A stretch of 64,000 bases of DNA from Pseudomonas fluorescens (lineage in GTDB: Bacteria; Pseudomonadota; Gammaproteobacteria; Pseudomonadales; Pseudomonadaceae). This document shows, in pieces, positions 1-7,951 of the stretch. Below the pieces are notes generated by a model. That model saw only the letters and a program-made list of their open reading frames with translations, was not told the DNA's origin and ran no database searches. The stretch's first letter is position 1. Every line of letters starts with the position of its first letter. The translations under genes were made by a program, and so were the position numbers. The stretch lies in NCBI RefSeq assembly GCF_002837185.1, contig NZ_KZ477998.1:1-64000 (forward strand), given 5' to 3'.

Positions 1-14
1 TGGCCCAGTGCGGC

Positions 15-37
15 TAACCCGGCGTCCTGCCGGGTTA
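15..37. terminator. Hairpin at left edge, possible terminator
   Basis: TAACCCGGC and GCCGGGTTA form a perfect 9-bp stem around a 5-nt loop. No clear T-run follows, so it could be a weak or Rho-assisted terminator of a gene left of the window, or an RNA-stabilising hairpin. Confidence 0.35.
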
Positions 38-99
38 CCCACGGATTCAAGCCTGCGTTCGGCCAGCGTGGTTTAACGGGGCGCCTGAGATCAAAAGCA

Positions 100-118
100 G
101 ATCAAGATCAAGATCAAG
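100..118. repeat. Short GATCAA tandem repeat
   Basis: GATCAA/GATCAAG is repeated about three times in a row in the region upstream of the iron-transport genes. It has no evident function. Confidence 0.5.
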
Positions 119-224
119 AGCTACTCGCTGCGCATCGTGGTTAGCGTTGGGTGCTACAGCGTTGTGTAGAGATCTATGCCGCGAGGCCATCAGTCCTCAC
201 GCCTCTCTCCGACCGTGCAACATC

Positions 225-251
225 TGGTAACGCCTCCACCGAGCGTTACCA
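225..251. promoter_or_regulatory. Inverted repeat 1 upstream of fbpA
   Basis: TGGTAACGC and GCGTTACCA are perfect 9-nt arms separated by 9 nt, 52 nt before the fbpA start. The dyad could bind a dimeric regulator or fold in the leader RNA. No regulator can be named from the sequence. Confidence 0.4.
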
Positions 252-265
252 AATGTGAGTCCTTA

Positions 266-290
266 TCATTTGCGCTCTTTTTGCAAATGA
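266..290. promoter_or_regulatory. Inverted repeat 2 upstream of fbpA (AT-rich)
   Basis: TCATTTGC and GCAAATGA are perfect 8-nt arms with a 9-nt spacer, 12 nt before the fbpA ATG. TTATCATT just to the left resembles half of a Fur box, so iron-dependent control is possible, but there is no full 19-bp match. The right arm runs into the weak ribosome site (GAGAG), so a folded form could also hide translation initiation. Confidence 0.35.
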
Positions 291-302
291 GAGACCGCAC
301 CC

Positions 303-1307
303 ATGTTGGCATCCAAGCGCCTCCTGACTGCCCTGGCACTCACCCTGATCGGCAGCGCCACTGCGCAGGCCGCCGACGAAGTGGTGGTCTACTCCTCGCG
401 CATCGACGAACTGATCAAACCGGTGTTCGACGCCTACACTCGCAAGACCGGCGTACAGGTGAAGTTCATCACCGACAAGGAAGCCCCGCTGATGCAGCGC
501 ATCAAGGCCGAGGGCGAAAATGCCACCGCCGACCTGCTGCTCACCGTCGACGCCGGCAACCTCTGGCAGGCCGAGCAGATGGGCATCCTGCAGCCGTTCA
601 CCTCCGAGGTGATCGACAAGAACATCCCGCTGCAATACCGCTCCTCGGCCCATGCCTGGACCGGTTTGAGCCTGCGCGCGCGCACCATCGCCTATTCCAC
701 CGATCGGGTAAAACCGGGCGACCTGACCACCTACGAGGCCCTGGCCGACAAGCAGTGGGAAGGCCGCCTGTGCCTGCGCACGGCGAAAAAGGTTTATAAC
801 CAGTCCCTGACCGCCACGCTGATCGAGACCCACGGCGCGGCCGAAACCGAAGAAATCGTCAAAGGCTGGGTGAATAACCTGTCCACCGATGTGTTCTCCG
901 ACGATATCGCAGTGCTGGAAGCGATCAACGCCGGGCAATGCGACGTTGGTATCGTCAACACGTACTACTACGGTCGCCTGCACAAGCAGAAGCCGGACCT
1001 GGCGGTGAAGCTGTTCTGGCCGAACCAGGGCGACCGTGGCGTGCATGTGAACCTGTCGGGTATTGGCTTGACCAAACATGCGCCACACCCGGCAGCGGCC
1101 AAGGCCCTGGTGGAATGGATGACCACGCCCGAGGCGCAGCAGATCTTCGCCGACGTGAACCAGGAGTTCCCAGCCAACCCTGCGGTACCGCCGTCCGCCG
1201 AAGTGGCGACCTGGGGCAAGTTCGTGGCCGATACCTTGCCGGTGGAAGTGGCGGGCAAGCGTCAGGCCGAGGCGATCCGCTTGATGGATCGCGCCGGTTG
1301 GAACTGA
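303..1307 (+). CDS. fbpA: Fe(3+) ABC transporter, periplasmic substrate-binding protein
   Basis: The 334-residue protein has a Sec signal peptide (residues 1-23, cleavage after AQA) and a mature start [10 protein letters not shown] typical of the FbpA/AfuA/SfuA ferric-binding family. Tyrosines in NTYYYGR (about 220-225) match the pair that chelates Fe3+ in this family. It should carry ferric iron through the periplasm to the permease encoded next. The ATG at 303 gives a complete signal peptide, with GAGAG as a weak ribosome site. The length is normal. No ATPase gene accompanies the pair here, so FbpC must be encoded elsewhere. The two inverted repeats just upstream are the best candidates for its control region. 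Confidence 0.9.
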   Translation: MLASKRLLTALALTLIGSATAQAADEVVVYSSRIDELIKPVFDAYTRKTGVQVKFITDKEAPLMQRIKAEGENATADLLLTVDAGNLWQAEQMGILQPFTSEVIDKNIPLQYRSSAHAWTGLSLRARTIAYSTDRVKPGDLTTYEALADKQWEGRLCLRTAKKVYNQSLTATLIETHGAAETEEIVKGWVNNLSTDVFSDDIAVLEAINAGQCDVGIVNTYYYGRLHKQKPDLAVKLFWPNQGDRGVHVNLSGIGLTKHAPHPAAAKALVEWMTTPEAQQIFADVNQEFPANPAVPPSAEVATWGKFVADTLPVEVAGKRQAEAIRLMDRAGWN

Positions 1308-1333
1308 GTTTCTAAATCGCTGCCAATCAAAAG

Positions 1334-1485
1334 GTGGGAGGGGGCAAGTCCTAATTGTAGGAGCGAGCTTGCTCGCGAAAAACGTCAACGATAATGCGTG
1401 CTTTCTGAATGAACGCGGTGCCTGTGAGTTTTTCGCGAGCAAGCTCGCTCCTGCAGACGGCATTAGGGCTTGCCCCCTCCCACAC
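1334..1485. repeat. Nested REP doublet of two REP families
   Basis: The outer arms (1334-1355, GTGGGAGGGGGCAAG..., and 1464-1485) are inverted copies of the window's common GGGAGGGGGC REP with one mismatch. Inside lie inverted copies of a different REP, GGAGCGAGCTTGCTCGCGAA (about 1359-1378) and its reverse (about 1432-1452). One doublet appears to have inserted into, or formed inside, the other. It fills the fbpA-fbpB gap. Confidence 0.75.
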
Positions 1486-1531
1486 AGTTTTGTGTCTGCC
1501 TTCAGATAGTCCATTCCCAGGGAATTTGCTT

Positions 1532-3148
1532 TTGGCCCACCCCGCCCAACGCCGCTGGTACCTGCCGGTCTTCGCCGTCGCTGCCCTGGTGCTGCTGCCG
1601 CTGAGCGTGCTGTTGCTGTCCTGGCAGAGCATCGATCAACAAATCTGGTCCCACCTGTGGGACACCCAGATGCCTCGTCTGCTCGCCAACACCTTGACCC
1701 TGGTGCTCGGCGTCGGTCTTGGCGTGACGTTGCTGGGGGTGAGCCTGGCCTGGCTCACCAGCCTCTGCGAGTTCCCGGGGCGGCGCTGGCTGGATTGGGC
1801 GTTGATGCTGCCCTTTGCGATTCCGGCCTATGTGCTGGCCTTCGTGTTTGTAGGGCTGCTGGACTTTGCAGGCCCGGTGCAGACCCTGCTGCGCGAAGGG
1901 TTCGGCGCGGGGCTGCGCCTGCCACGTGTGCGCTCCACCAGCGGCGTGATCATCGTATTGGTGCTGGTGTTCTACCCCTATGTCTATCTGCTGGCGCGTT
2001 CTGCATTCCTGGCCCAGGGCAAGGGCTTGATGGAAGCGGCACGGGTGCTGGGCCAGTCGCCGTGGCAAGCGTTCTGGCGCGTGGCGCTGCCCATGGCGCG
2101 GCCGGCGATTGGAGCCGGTGTCGCCTTGGCCCTGATGGAAACCCTGGCGGATTTTGGTGCGGTCTCGGTGTTCAATTTCGACACGTTCACCACCGCCATC
2201 TATAAAACCTGGTACGGCTTTTTCAGCCTGTCCAGTGCCGCGCAACTGGCCAGCCTGTTGTTGCTGGTGGTGATGCTGGTGCTGTATGGCGAGCGGCGCG
2301 CGCGTGGAGCGAGCCGGCCCGGCAACGAGCGCCCGCGCGGCAAGGCGCTGTATCACCTGCGCGGGCTCAAGGCGGCAGCGGCCAGCGGTTGGTGTGGCTT
2401 GGTGTTCGCTTGCGCGTTTGTTATCCCGATGCTGCAACTGGTGGCCTGGTTCTGGCAGCGCGGCCGCTTCGATCTGGATGAGCGCTACACCGGCCTGATC
2501 GTGCACACGCTGTACCTGGGCGCGATCGCGGCGCTGATGACGGTCAGCGTGGCGCTGATATTGGCGTTCGCCAACCGCCTGGCGCCGACGCGGGCGATCC
2601 GTTCCGGCATCAGCCTGGCGAATGTCGGTTATGCCTTGCCCGGGTCGGTGTTGGCGGTGTCGATCATGTTGGCCTTCAGCTATCTGGACCGCGAACTGGT
2701 GGTGCCGCTGTCGGGCTGGCTGGGCGGCGCGGGCAAGCCGTTACTGCTGGGCAGCCTGTCGGCGCTGGTGCTGGCGTATCTGGTGCGATTCCTGGCGGTC
2801 GCCTACGGGCCTCTTGAAAACAGCCTGGCGCGTATACGCCCGTCGTTGCCCGAGGCCGCACGAAGCCTGGGCGTGAGTGGGCCACAACTGTTTTGCAAGG
2901 TGTATCTGCCGCTGTTGCTGCCCGGCACCCTGAGCGCGGCGCTGCTGGTGTTTGTCGATGTGCTCAAGGAAATGCCCGCCACCTTGCTGATGCGCCCGTT
3001 TGGCTGGGACACCCTGGCGGTGCGCATCTTTGAAATGACCAGTGAAGGGGAATGGGCGCGGGCCTCGCTGCCGGCGTTGACCCTGGTACTGGTTGGGTTG
3101 CTGCCGGTCATCGGGTTGATCCGACGCTCCGCACGACAAATCGGCTAG
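1532..3148 (+). CDS. fbpB: Fe(3+) ABC transporter permease, fused two-domain type
   Basis: This is an inner-membrane permease of about 538 residues with two repeated BPD-type halves, as in FbpB/SfuB. Each half ends in an EAA loop that docks the ATPase: EAARVLGQSPWQAFWRVALP in the first half and EAARSLGVSGPQLFCKVYLP in the second. I place the start at TTG 1532 (MAHPAQRRWYLPV), preceded by AGGGAA at 1519-1524. The open frame extends back to 1409, but that extension lies inside the nested REP doublet and reads as unrelated sequence. It follows fbpA and should form the channel for the iron delivered by FbpA. The start choice is inference; the family call is firm. Confidence 0.87.
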   Translation: MAHPAQRRWYLPVFAVAALVLLPLSVLLLSWQSIDQQIWSHLWDTQMPRLLANTLTLVLGVGLGVTLLGVSLAWLTSLCEFPGRRWLDWALMLPFAIPAYVLAFVFVGLLDFAGPVQTLLREGFGAGLRLPRVRSTSGVIIVLVLVFYPYVYLLARSAFLAQGKGLMEAARVLGQSPWQAFWRVALPMARPAIGAGVALALMETLADFGAVSVFNFDTFTTAIYKTWYGFFSLSSAAQLASLLLLVVMLVLYGERRARGASRPGNERPRGKALYHLRGLKAAAASGWCGLVFACAFVIPMLQLVAWFWQRGRFDLDERYTGLIVHTLYLGAIAALMTVSVALILAFANRLAPTRAIRSGISLANVGYALPGSVLAVSIMLAFSYLDRELVVPLSGWLGGAGKPLLLGSLSALVLAYLVRFLAVAYGPLENSLARIRPSLPEAARSLGVSGPQLFCKVYLPLLLPGTLSAALLVFVDVLKEMPATLLMRPFGWDTLAVRIFEMTSEGEWARASLPALTLVLVGLLPVIGLIRRSARQIG

Positions 3149-3171
3149 GTGCCAGTCCTACAGCTTGCGGC

Positions 3172-3177
3172 TACAAT
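3172..3177 (+). promoter_or_regulatory. Possible -10 box of gcvT promoter
   Basis: TACAAT lies 24 nt after the fbpB stop and about 128 nt before gcvT, in a 156-nt gap. No convincing -35 is visible. The rest of the gap shows no conserved glycine-riboswitch core that I can recognise. Confidence 0.25.
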
Positions 3178-3304
3178 GCGCCGCATTCGGTGTGCTCCGT
3201 TTTTCGGATCGACCTGCTGTATGTGGCTGCGGGCCTTGTCGTTCAAGGTGTTCGGCGCAAGTGGCAGCTCTGCGCACCTTCGCCAAGCCCGGAAGGAGAA
3301 ACCC

Positions 3305-4387
3305 ATGGGACAGCGTACGCCTCTGTATGACCTGCATCTCGCCCTCGGCGCGAAAATGGTCGATTTTGGCGGTTGGGATATGCCTTTGCATTACGGCTCG
3401 CAAGTCGAGGAGCACCATCAGGTGCGGCGCGACTGCGGGGTGTTCGATGTATCTCATATGACCGTGATCGATGTCACCGGCCCTCAGGCCAAGGAATGGC
3501 TCCAGTACCTGCTGGCCAATGATGTCGATCGATTGCACGGCTGCGGCCGCGCGTTGTACAGCGCCATGCTCAACGAGCAGGGCGGGGTGGTGGACGACAT
3601 GATCGTCTACCGTACCGAAACCGGTTACCGACTGGTGGTCAACGCTGCCACCCGTGACCAGGATATGGCCTGGATGCAGGCGCAACTGGGCCGCTATCAG
3701 GTGCAACTGCAGGAGCGCTCCGAGCTGGCCATGCTCGCCATTCAAGGTCCCCACGCGCGGCAGAAGATCGCCGAACTGGTGACCCAGTCCCGTGGCACCC
3801 TGATCCATCAGCTCAAACCTTTCGAAGGCCAGGCCGACGGCGACTGGTTTATCGCTCGCACCGGTTATACCGGCGAAGACGGCCTGGAAATTGTCCTGCC
3901 TGCCGACCAGGCGCCGGGTTTTTTCAACGACCTGGTGGGCGCCGGTATTTCCCCCATCGGCCTCGGTGCGCGCGATACCTTGCGCCTGGAGGCCGGCATG
4001 AACCTGTATGGCCAGGATATCCACCAGCAGGTGTCGCCCCTGGCCGCCAACATGGCCTCGAGCATCGCCTGGGAACCGGCAGGGCGCAATTTCATTGGCC
4101 GCGCCGCGCTGGAAGCGGAAAAAGCAGCCGGTGTGCAGTTCAAATTGGTCGGGCTGGTCCTGGAAGAACGTGGAGTTCTACGTGCTCACCAGGTGGTTCG
4201 TATCGCCAATGTTGGCGAAGGGGAGATCACCAGTGGTAGTTTCTCACCTACGCTTAGCAAATCCATTGCCCTGGCGCGTGTACCGACGGCGACTGCCGAC
4301 CGGGCCGAAGTGGAAATTCGCGGCAAGTGGTACCCGGTTCGAGTGGTCAAGCCGACCTTCGTCCGCCATGGCAAAACCTTGATCTAA
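3305..4387 (+). CDS. gcvT: Aminomethyltransferase (glycine cleavage system T protein)
   Basis: The 360-residue protein matches GcvT from its first residues (MGQRTPLYDLHLALGAKMVD) through the folate-binding GCV_T domain and the C-terminal barrel domain. It moves the methylene group from H-protein-bound aminomethyl to tetrahydrofolate and releases ammonia. The ATG at 3305 has a strong GGAAGGAG ribosome site. The frame is open back to 3149, but that stretch is not GcvT-like. gcvH follows 53 nt downstream, so the two are probably co-transcribed. The glycine decarboxylase gene gcvP, which often follows gcvH, is absent here. Confidence 0.95.
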   Translation: MGQRTPLYDLHLALGAKMVDFGGWDMPLHYGSQVEEHHQVRRDCGVFDVSHMTVIDVTGPQAKEWLQYLLANDVDRLHGCGRALYSAMLNEQGGVVDDMIVYRTETGYRLVVNAATRDQDMAWMQAQLGRYQVQLQERSELAMLAIQGPHARQKIAELVTQSRGTLIHQLKPFEGQADGDWFIARTGYTGEDGLEIVLPADQAPGFFNDLVGAGISPIGLGARDTLRLEAGMNLYGQDIHQQVSPLAANMASSIAWEPAGRNFIGRAALEAEKAAGVQFKLVGLVLEERGVLRAHQVVRIANVGEGEITSGSFSPTLSKSIALARVPTATADRAEVEIRGKWYPVRVVKPTFVRHGKTLI

Positions 4388-4440
4388 CTATTTTCCGGCA
4401 GGCCACTGGCCGCTGACATTTCTTCTTGAGGACACAGACT

Positions 4441-4824
4441 ATGAGCAATATCCCTGCCGACCTGCGTTTTGCCGAAAGTCATGAGTGGGCCCGTCTGGAA
4501 GCCGACGGCACCGTGACCGTCGGAATCTCCGACCATGCACAGGAAGCGTTGGGTGATGTGGTGTTTGTTGAGTTGGCTGAGATTGGCGCCACATTTGAAG
4601 CCGAGGGCCAGGCGGGTGTGGTTGAGTCGGTGAAGGCTGCCTCGGACATCTACGCCCCGGTTGCAGGCGAAGTGATTGCGGTCAACGACGAGTTGAGTGG
4701 GAGTCCTGAGCTGTTGAACTCCGACCCTTATGGCGCCTGGATCTTCAAGCTCAAGCCAAGCAACCCGGCTGATCTGGAGAAACTGCTGGACGCTGCCGGC
4801 TACAAAGCCGCTATCGGCGAGTAA
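4441..4824 (+). CDS. gcvH: Glycine cleavage system H protein
   Basis: The 127-residue lipoyl carrier shuttles the aminomethyl group from the P to the T protein. The lipoylation lysine is K65 in [15 protein letters not shown]. The ATG at 4441 ([16 protein letters not shown]) is preceded by TTGAGGA. An upstream in-frame ATG at 4426 has no good ribosome site. The length is normal and the protein looks complete. It is followed by REP elements and a gene on the other strand, so this gcv cluster ends here without gcvP. Confidence 0.96.
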   Translation: MSNIPADLRFAESHEWARLEADGTVTVGISDHAQEALGDVVFVELAEIGATFEAEGQAGVVESVKAASDIYAPVAGEVIAVNDELSGSPELLNSDPYGAWIFKLKPSNPADLEKLLDAAGYKAAIGE

Positions 4825-4837
4825 ACACAGAACCCGA

Positions 4838-4860
4838 TGTGGGAGGGGGCTTGCCCTAAT
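4838..4860. repeat. Solo REP arm
   Basis: A single copy of TGTGGGAGGGGGCTTGCCCT ending in AAT, just after gcvH and 34 nt before a full doublet. The AAT ending matches the outer arms of the nested element at 1334-1485. Confidence 0.7.
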
Positions 4861-4871
4861 GCTGGTCAGTT

Positions 4872-4960
4872 TGTGGGAGGGGGCTTGTCCCCGATGGCGG
4901 AGTGTCAGTCTGCTCATCAGTGGCTGACCCACCGTAATCGGGGGCAAGCGCCCTCCCACA
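4872..4960. repeat. REP doublet (REPIN), 89 bp
   Basis: Inverted 24-nt arms start at 4872 and 4937, with one mismatch in each. It lies between gcvH and the convergent aminotransferase gene. Confidence 0.85.
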
Positions 4961-4968
4961 CTGGATAA

Positions 4969-6111
4969 TCAGCCTGCTTTCAATACGGCTTTGACCGCCG
5001 CCACAGCCCGCTCCACATCCGCCTCTGTCATCGCCGTGAACATCGGCAACGACACGATCAATCGCCCAACACGCTCCGCCACGGGGAACATCCCTTCCTT
5101 GAAGCCCTGTGCCCGATACAGGCTCAGCAGGTGGATGGGCGGGTAGTGATAGCCAATGCCGACGCCGCGGGCCTGCATCTGCTCCATAAAAGTGGCGCGG
5201 GCGGGCAACCCATCCTGACGCTCCGGCAATACCAGTTGGAACAAGTGCCAGTTGCTGTTTTCGAAGTCCGCCGGCGGCAGTTGTGCGCCGTACTGTTCTT
5301 CGAAATCACTGCCGAAGCATTCGAAGTAGTGCCGTGCCAGGTTCTGACGATGGGCGGTGATCTTCTCGATGTGGGCAAATTGTCCCAGGCCGATGGCGGC
5401 GGCGATATCGGTCATGTTGAACTTGCCGCCCAGCACGTCCACATCCAGACCGTCGAAACCGTTGCGGGTGACGCCCTGCAGGCGGTACTTCTCGGCCAGA
5501 CGGGCTTCTTCGGCGTTGTTCAGCACCAGGCAGCCACCTTCGGATGAGGTGATGTTCTTGTTCGCCTGAAAGCTGAACGAGACGAAGTCGCCGGTAGCGC
5601 CGATGCGTTCTGCGTCCCAGCTGGATCCCAGGGCCTGGGCAGCATCCTCGACGATGCGCAGGTTGTACTTGTTGGCCAGCGCGTAAAGCATCGGCATGTC
5701 CAAGGGCAAACCGGCCAGGTAAACCGGGATGATCGCCTTGGTGCGCGGGGTGATCGCCGCTTCAACCTGAGCCAGATCGATGTTGCGGGTCACCGGGTCG
5801 ATATCGGCAAAGACCGGGGTGGCGCCCACTTCGAGGATGACATTGGCTGTGGCGACCCAAGAGATTGGTGTGGTGATGACCTCATCCCCAGGCCCGATAC
5901 CAGCGATGCGCAGGGCAATTTCCATGGTGCAGGTGCCTGAGTTGAAGGTGCGCACCGGGCGGCCGCCAAAGAACTCCGACAACTGCGCTTCGAACGCCAG
6001 CACCTTCGGCCCGCTGGTGATCCAGCCGGAACGAAGGACATCGCCGACCGCCGAGATCGTGGCTTCGTCAATGGTAGGTTTGGAGAACGGCAGGAAAGGC
6101 TGTTGGCTCAT
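4969..6111 (-). CDS. DegT/DnrJ/EryC1/StrS family PLP aminotransferase (ArnB-like)
   Basis: About 380 residues, reading MSQQPFLPFSKPTIDEATIS and then SGWITSGPK, the N-terminal signature shared with ArnB and other sugar aminotransferases. The PLP lysine is K185 in SFQANKNITSSEGG, with the cofactor-binding VEDAAQALGS before it. Such enzymes transfer an amino group to a keto-sugar nucleotide used for surface glycans or lipid A. No other sugar-nucleotide gene lies nearby, so the substrate cannot be inferred. The start at 6111 removes 20 residues that do not resemble the family, although its ribosome site is poor. It ends next to the REPIN behind gcvH. Confidence 0.85.
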   Translation of the reverse strand: MSQQPFLPFSKPTIDEATISAVGDVLRSGWITSGPKVLAFEAQLSEFFGGRPVRTFNSGTCTMEIALRIAGIGPGDEVITTPISWVATANVILEVGATPVFADIDPVTRNIDLAQVEAAITPRTKAIIPVYLAGLPLDMPMLYALANKYNLRIVEDAAQALGSSWDAERIGATGDFVSFSFQANKNITSSEGGCLVLNNAEEARLAEKYRLQGVTRNGFDGLDVDVLGGKFNMTDIAAAIGLGQFAHIEKITAHRQNLARHYFECFGSDFEEQYGAQLPPADFENSNWHLFQLVLPERQDGLPARATFMEQMQARGVGIGYHYPPIHLLSLYRAQGFKEGMFPVAERVGRLIVSLPMFTAMTEADVERAVAAVKAVLKAG

Positions 6112-6228
6112 GACGAAGAAGGCATCCGATAGGCGATGGGTGATGGACGTGCGAGTCCTGCATGGTTGCACGGTGCGACTGAATATAGCCTGTCGCCCGT
6201 GAACGATTCGTCATGTTGCGAGCAAAAC

Positions 6229-6256
6229 AATGCCGCCTGGACGGCGGCATTTTTTT
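6229..6256. terminator. Rho-independent terminator
   Basis: AATGCCGCC / GGCGGCATT form a 9-bp stem with a 5-nt loop. A T-run follows on the plus strand; on the minus strand only GTTTTG follows. It lies downstream of the minus-strand barrel gene and upstream of the aminotransferase gene, so it probably separates the two. Confidence 0.7.
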
Positions 6257-6263
6257 CAGGGAA

Positions 6264-6929
6264 TCAAAAGCCGAAGCGGGCTTCAAGAAACAAATTCTGC
6301 TCCTTGAGTTTGCCTTTGAGCTGTTCATCACGGGCATTCACCCTGTTGGCAAACGTGTTGTAGCCAGTTTCAACATCGCCCATTGCGGTATAGCGATAAC
6401 CAGTGCCCAGAGTGAGTCGCTCATTGAGCCTGGCTTGCAACCCGATGCCCACGCTGTAGGCAAAGTTGTGCTGGCGATTGCTGGCAAAACGCCGTGTATC
6501 GTTGGTTTGGTAGCCAGCAGCGTCAACCCGCGCGACACCCATGCCGGCCATCCCGTAGAACGACAGCCAGTCATTGATAGGTATGTCCTTGTAACCATTG
6601 AGCATCAGGCGCTGGCTCTGGGTGTGCAGGCTATTGACGTTGGCATTGAAGGGCGCCCAGTAGGACTTGAATGTCGAGGTATTGGGCATGGTGTATTCGC
6701 CCTCCAGGCGCCACCCGTCGGCAAAGGCATAACCCACTGCAAAGGAGCCAACCACCGATTTGCTGCTGTCCGGTGCGGCCACACGTTCTGTCACGCGGGG
6801 GCTGGTCAGCAGAGCGCTGGAGAGGTTCTGGCGTGTACTGTTGAGCTTAGTCGAACCATACCAGCTTTCTGCCTGGGCACAGGGGGCTGCGGCTGCCGAC
6901 AGGAGGCAGGCGAATACAAGTTTTTGCAT
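6264..6929 (-). CDS. Outer membrane beta-barrel protein (opacity/OmpA-like porin type)
   Basis: 221 residues with a signal peptide (MQKLVFACLLSAAAAPCAQA, about 20 residues). The mature part alternates hydrophobic and polar residues, has several aromatic-rich strand-like segments (GWRLEGEYTMP, RLTLGTGYRYTA), and ends FLEARFGF with the C-terminal Phe needed for BAM insertion. This fits an eight-stranded outer-membrane barrel of the OmpW/opacity class. Its role is unknown. It has its own terminator region and no co-directional partner close by, so it is probably monocistronic. Confidence 0.7.
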   Translation of the reverse strand: MQKLVFACLLSAAAAPCAQAESWYGSTKLNSTRQNLSSALLTSPRVTERVAAPDSSKSVVGSFAVGYAFADGWRLEGEYTMPNTSTFKSYWAPFNANVNSLHTQSQRLMLNGYKDIPINDWLSFYGMAGMGVARVDAAGYQTNDTRRFASNRQHNFAYSVGIGLQARLNERLTLGTGYRYTAMGDVETGYNTFANRVNARDEQLKGKLKEQNLFLEARFGF

Positions 6930-7068
6930 GGAGACTGATTCACTTTATTGAAAAAGGAATCGGTAGCTTGTTACCTGCTACCCACGGCCTCGACAGGACT
7001 GATCCGATGGTTGCCCAGAAAACTCGACTCTTGACGTAATCAATCGCAGGTTTTTTGTAGGGGAATGC

Positions 7069-7098
7069 AAAAATGCCGCTTGAGAAAGCGGCATTTTT
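7069..7098 (-). terminator. Bidirectional Rho-independent terminator
   Basis: AAAAATGCCGCTT, GAGA loop, AAGCGGCATTTTT: a symmetric stem with T-runs on both strands. It lies 14 nt beyond the stop of the DUF2388 gene. Confidence 0.85.
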
Positions 7099-7111
7099 TA
7101 GGTTGCAGTGG

Positions 7112-7426
7112 TTACTCGGTAACAGCGTTCTTCGCGAGGATGGCGTTGGCCAGCTCCATGTCCGTGGCCTGCAGGCCAGGGTTATCGGCGCGCACTTTCT
7201 GCATGGCCGCTTCCAGGTACGGGCCGCGGATGCCGCCGTCGCTGGCGACGAAGCTGCCGGCGTCGTCCTGGGCGGCGACGACCATTTTGTGGTCCTTGAA
7301 GGTCAGGTAGGTCGAGCCGGTGGTGGCGCCTGACGAGATGACATTACGCCAGAAGCTATCGGCCATGGCTGAGCCGACAGGGAGAGAGAGCACAGCAAGG
7401 GTTGCGACAGCATATTTAAGACGCAT
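7112..7426 (-). CDS. DUF2388 domain-containing periplasmic protein
   Basis: 104 residues with a signal peptide (about 1-22, ending SAMA). The mature sequence DSFWRNVISSGATTGSTYLTF followed by a conserved GIRGPYLEAAMQ-like stretch matches the Pseudomonas DUF2388 family of small exported proteins. The function of the family is unknown. The gene is bounded by a strong terminator downstream and a gap upstream, so it is probably a single-gene unit. I identify it by recalled family resemblance only. Confidence 0.8.
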   Translation of the reverse strand: MRLKYAVATLAVLSLPVGSAMADSFWRNVISSGATTGSTYLTFKDHKMVVAAQDDAGSFVASDGGIRGPYLEAAMQKVRADNPGLQATDMELANAILAKNAVTE

Positions 7427-7494
7427 GATGGGTGACTCCGGTGGGTTATCTGTACGTTTTGATTGTAGTTAACCTGATCCAGTTCCATCACTGA

Positions 7495-7941
7495 CTAAAC
7501 AGTTTCAACCTTTAAAACTACCCCATCCTGCCCAACCACGCGGACTTGAGCGCCTACAGGTGCATCGGCACCGGTGACCATCCATACGCCATCGCCGACC
7601 TTGACCTTGCCCCTGCCGTCCACTATCGCCTGATGCACCACGAACGTGCGCCCGACCAGCTCTGAACCGCGCTCGTTCAAGCCGGGTTGATCGCTGGCCT
7701 TGGCGCTGCTGCGTTGGCGTCTCCACCAGTACACGGCCGTCAATATCGACAGCAGGGCGAACAGCAGCAGTTGCCACTCCAGTCCGAGGGGCGGGACGAT
7801 GAACTTGATCACACCCACGGCCGCTGCGGCGATACCCATCCACAACAGGTAGCCTCCGGCACCGAACACCTCAAGAATCAACAAGACGGTGCCCAGCGCC
7901 AACCAATCCCAGAACGAAAGATGCTGCAGGAAATCCCACAT
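7495..7941 (-). CDS. NfeD family membrane protein
   Basis: 148 residues starting MWDFLQHLSFWDWLALG. Two or three membrane segments fill the first 75 residues, followed by a soluble C-terminal OB-fold (ELVGRTFVVHQAIVDGRGKV to VLKVETV) typical of short NfeD/YbbK-type proteins. These partner SPFH proteins, and the SPFH gene lies immediately upstream on the same strand with a 10-nt gap, so the two form one operon. The pair probably organises membrane microdomains or protease access. Start at 7941; an open frame further upstream lies inside the SPFH gene. Confidence 0.88.
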   Translation of the reverse strand: MWDFLQHLSFWDWLALGTVLLILEVFGAGGYLLWMGIAAAAVGVIKFIVPPLGLEWQLLLFALLSILTAVYWWRRQRSSAKASDQPGLNERGSELVGRTFVVHQAIVDGRGKVKVGDGVWMVTGADAPVGAQVRVVGQDGVVLKVETV

Positions 7942-7951
7942 GGTGGCGACC

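Noticed and set aside
1409..1531. N-terminal extension of the fbpB frame
   Set aside because: It lies in the nested REP element and has no ribosome site that fits; the family start is at TTG 1532.
3149..3304. Glycine riboswitch ahead of gcvT
   Set aside because: I looked for the conserved glycine-aptamer core and did not see it; the region only shows a possible -10 box.
6136..6363. Plus-strand open frame of 75 codons over the barrel gene end
   Set aside because: It overlaps a terminator and the opposite-strand gene, and has no motif or ribosome site.
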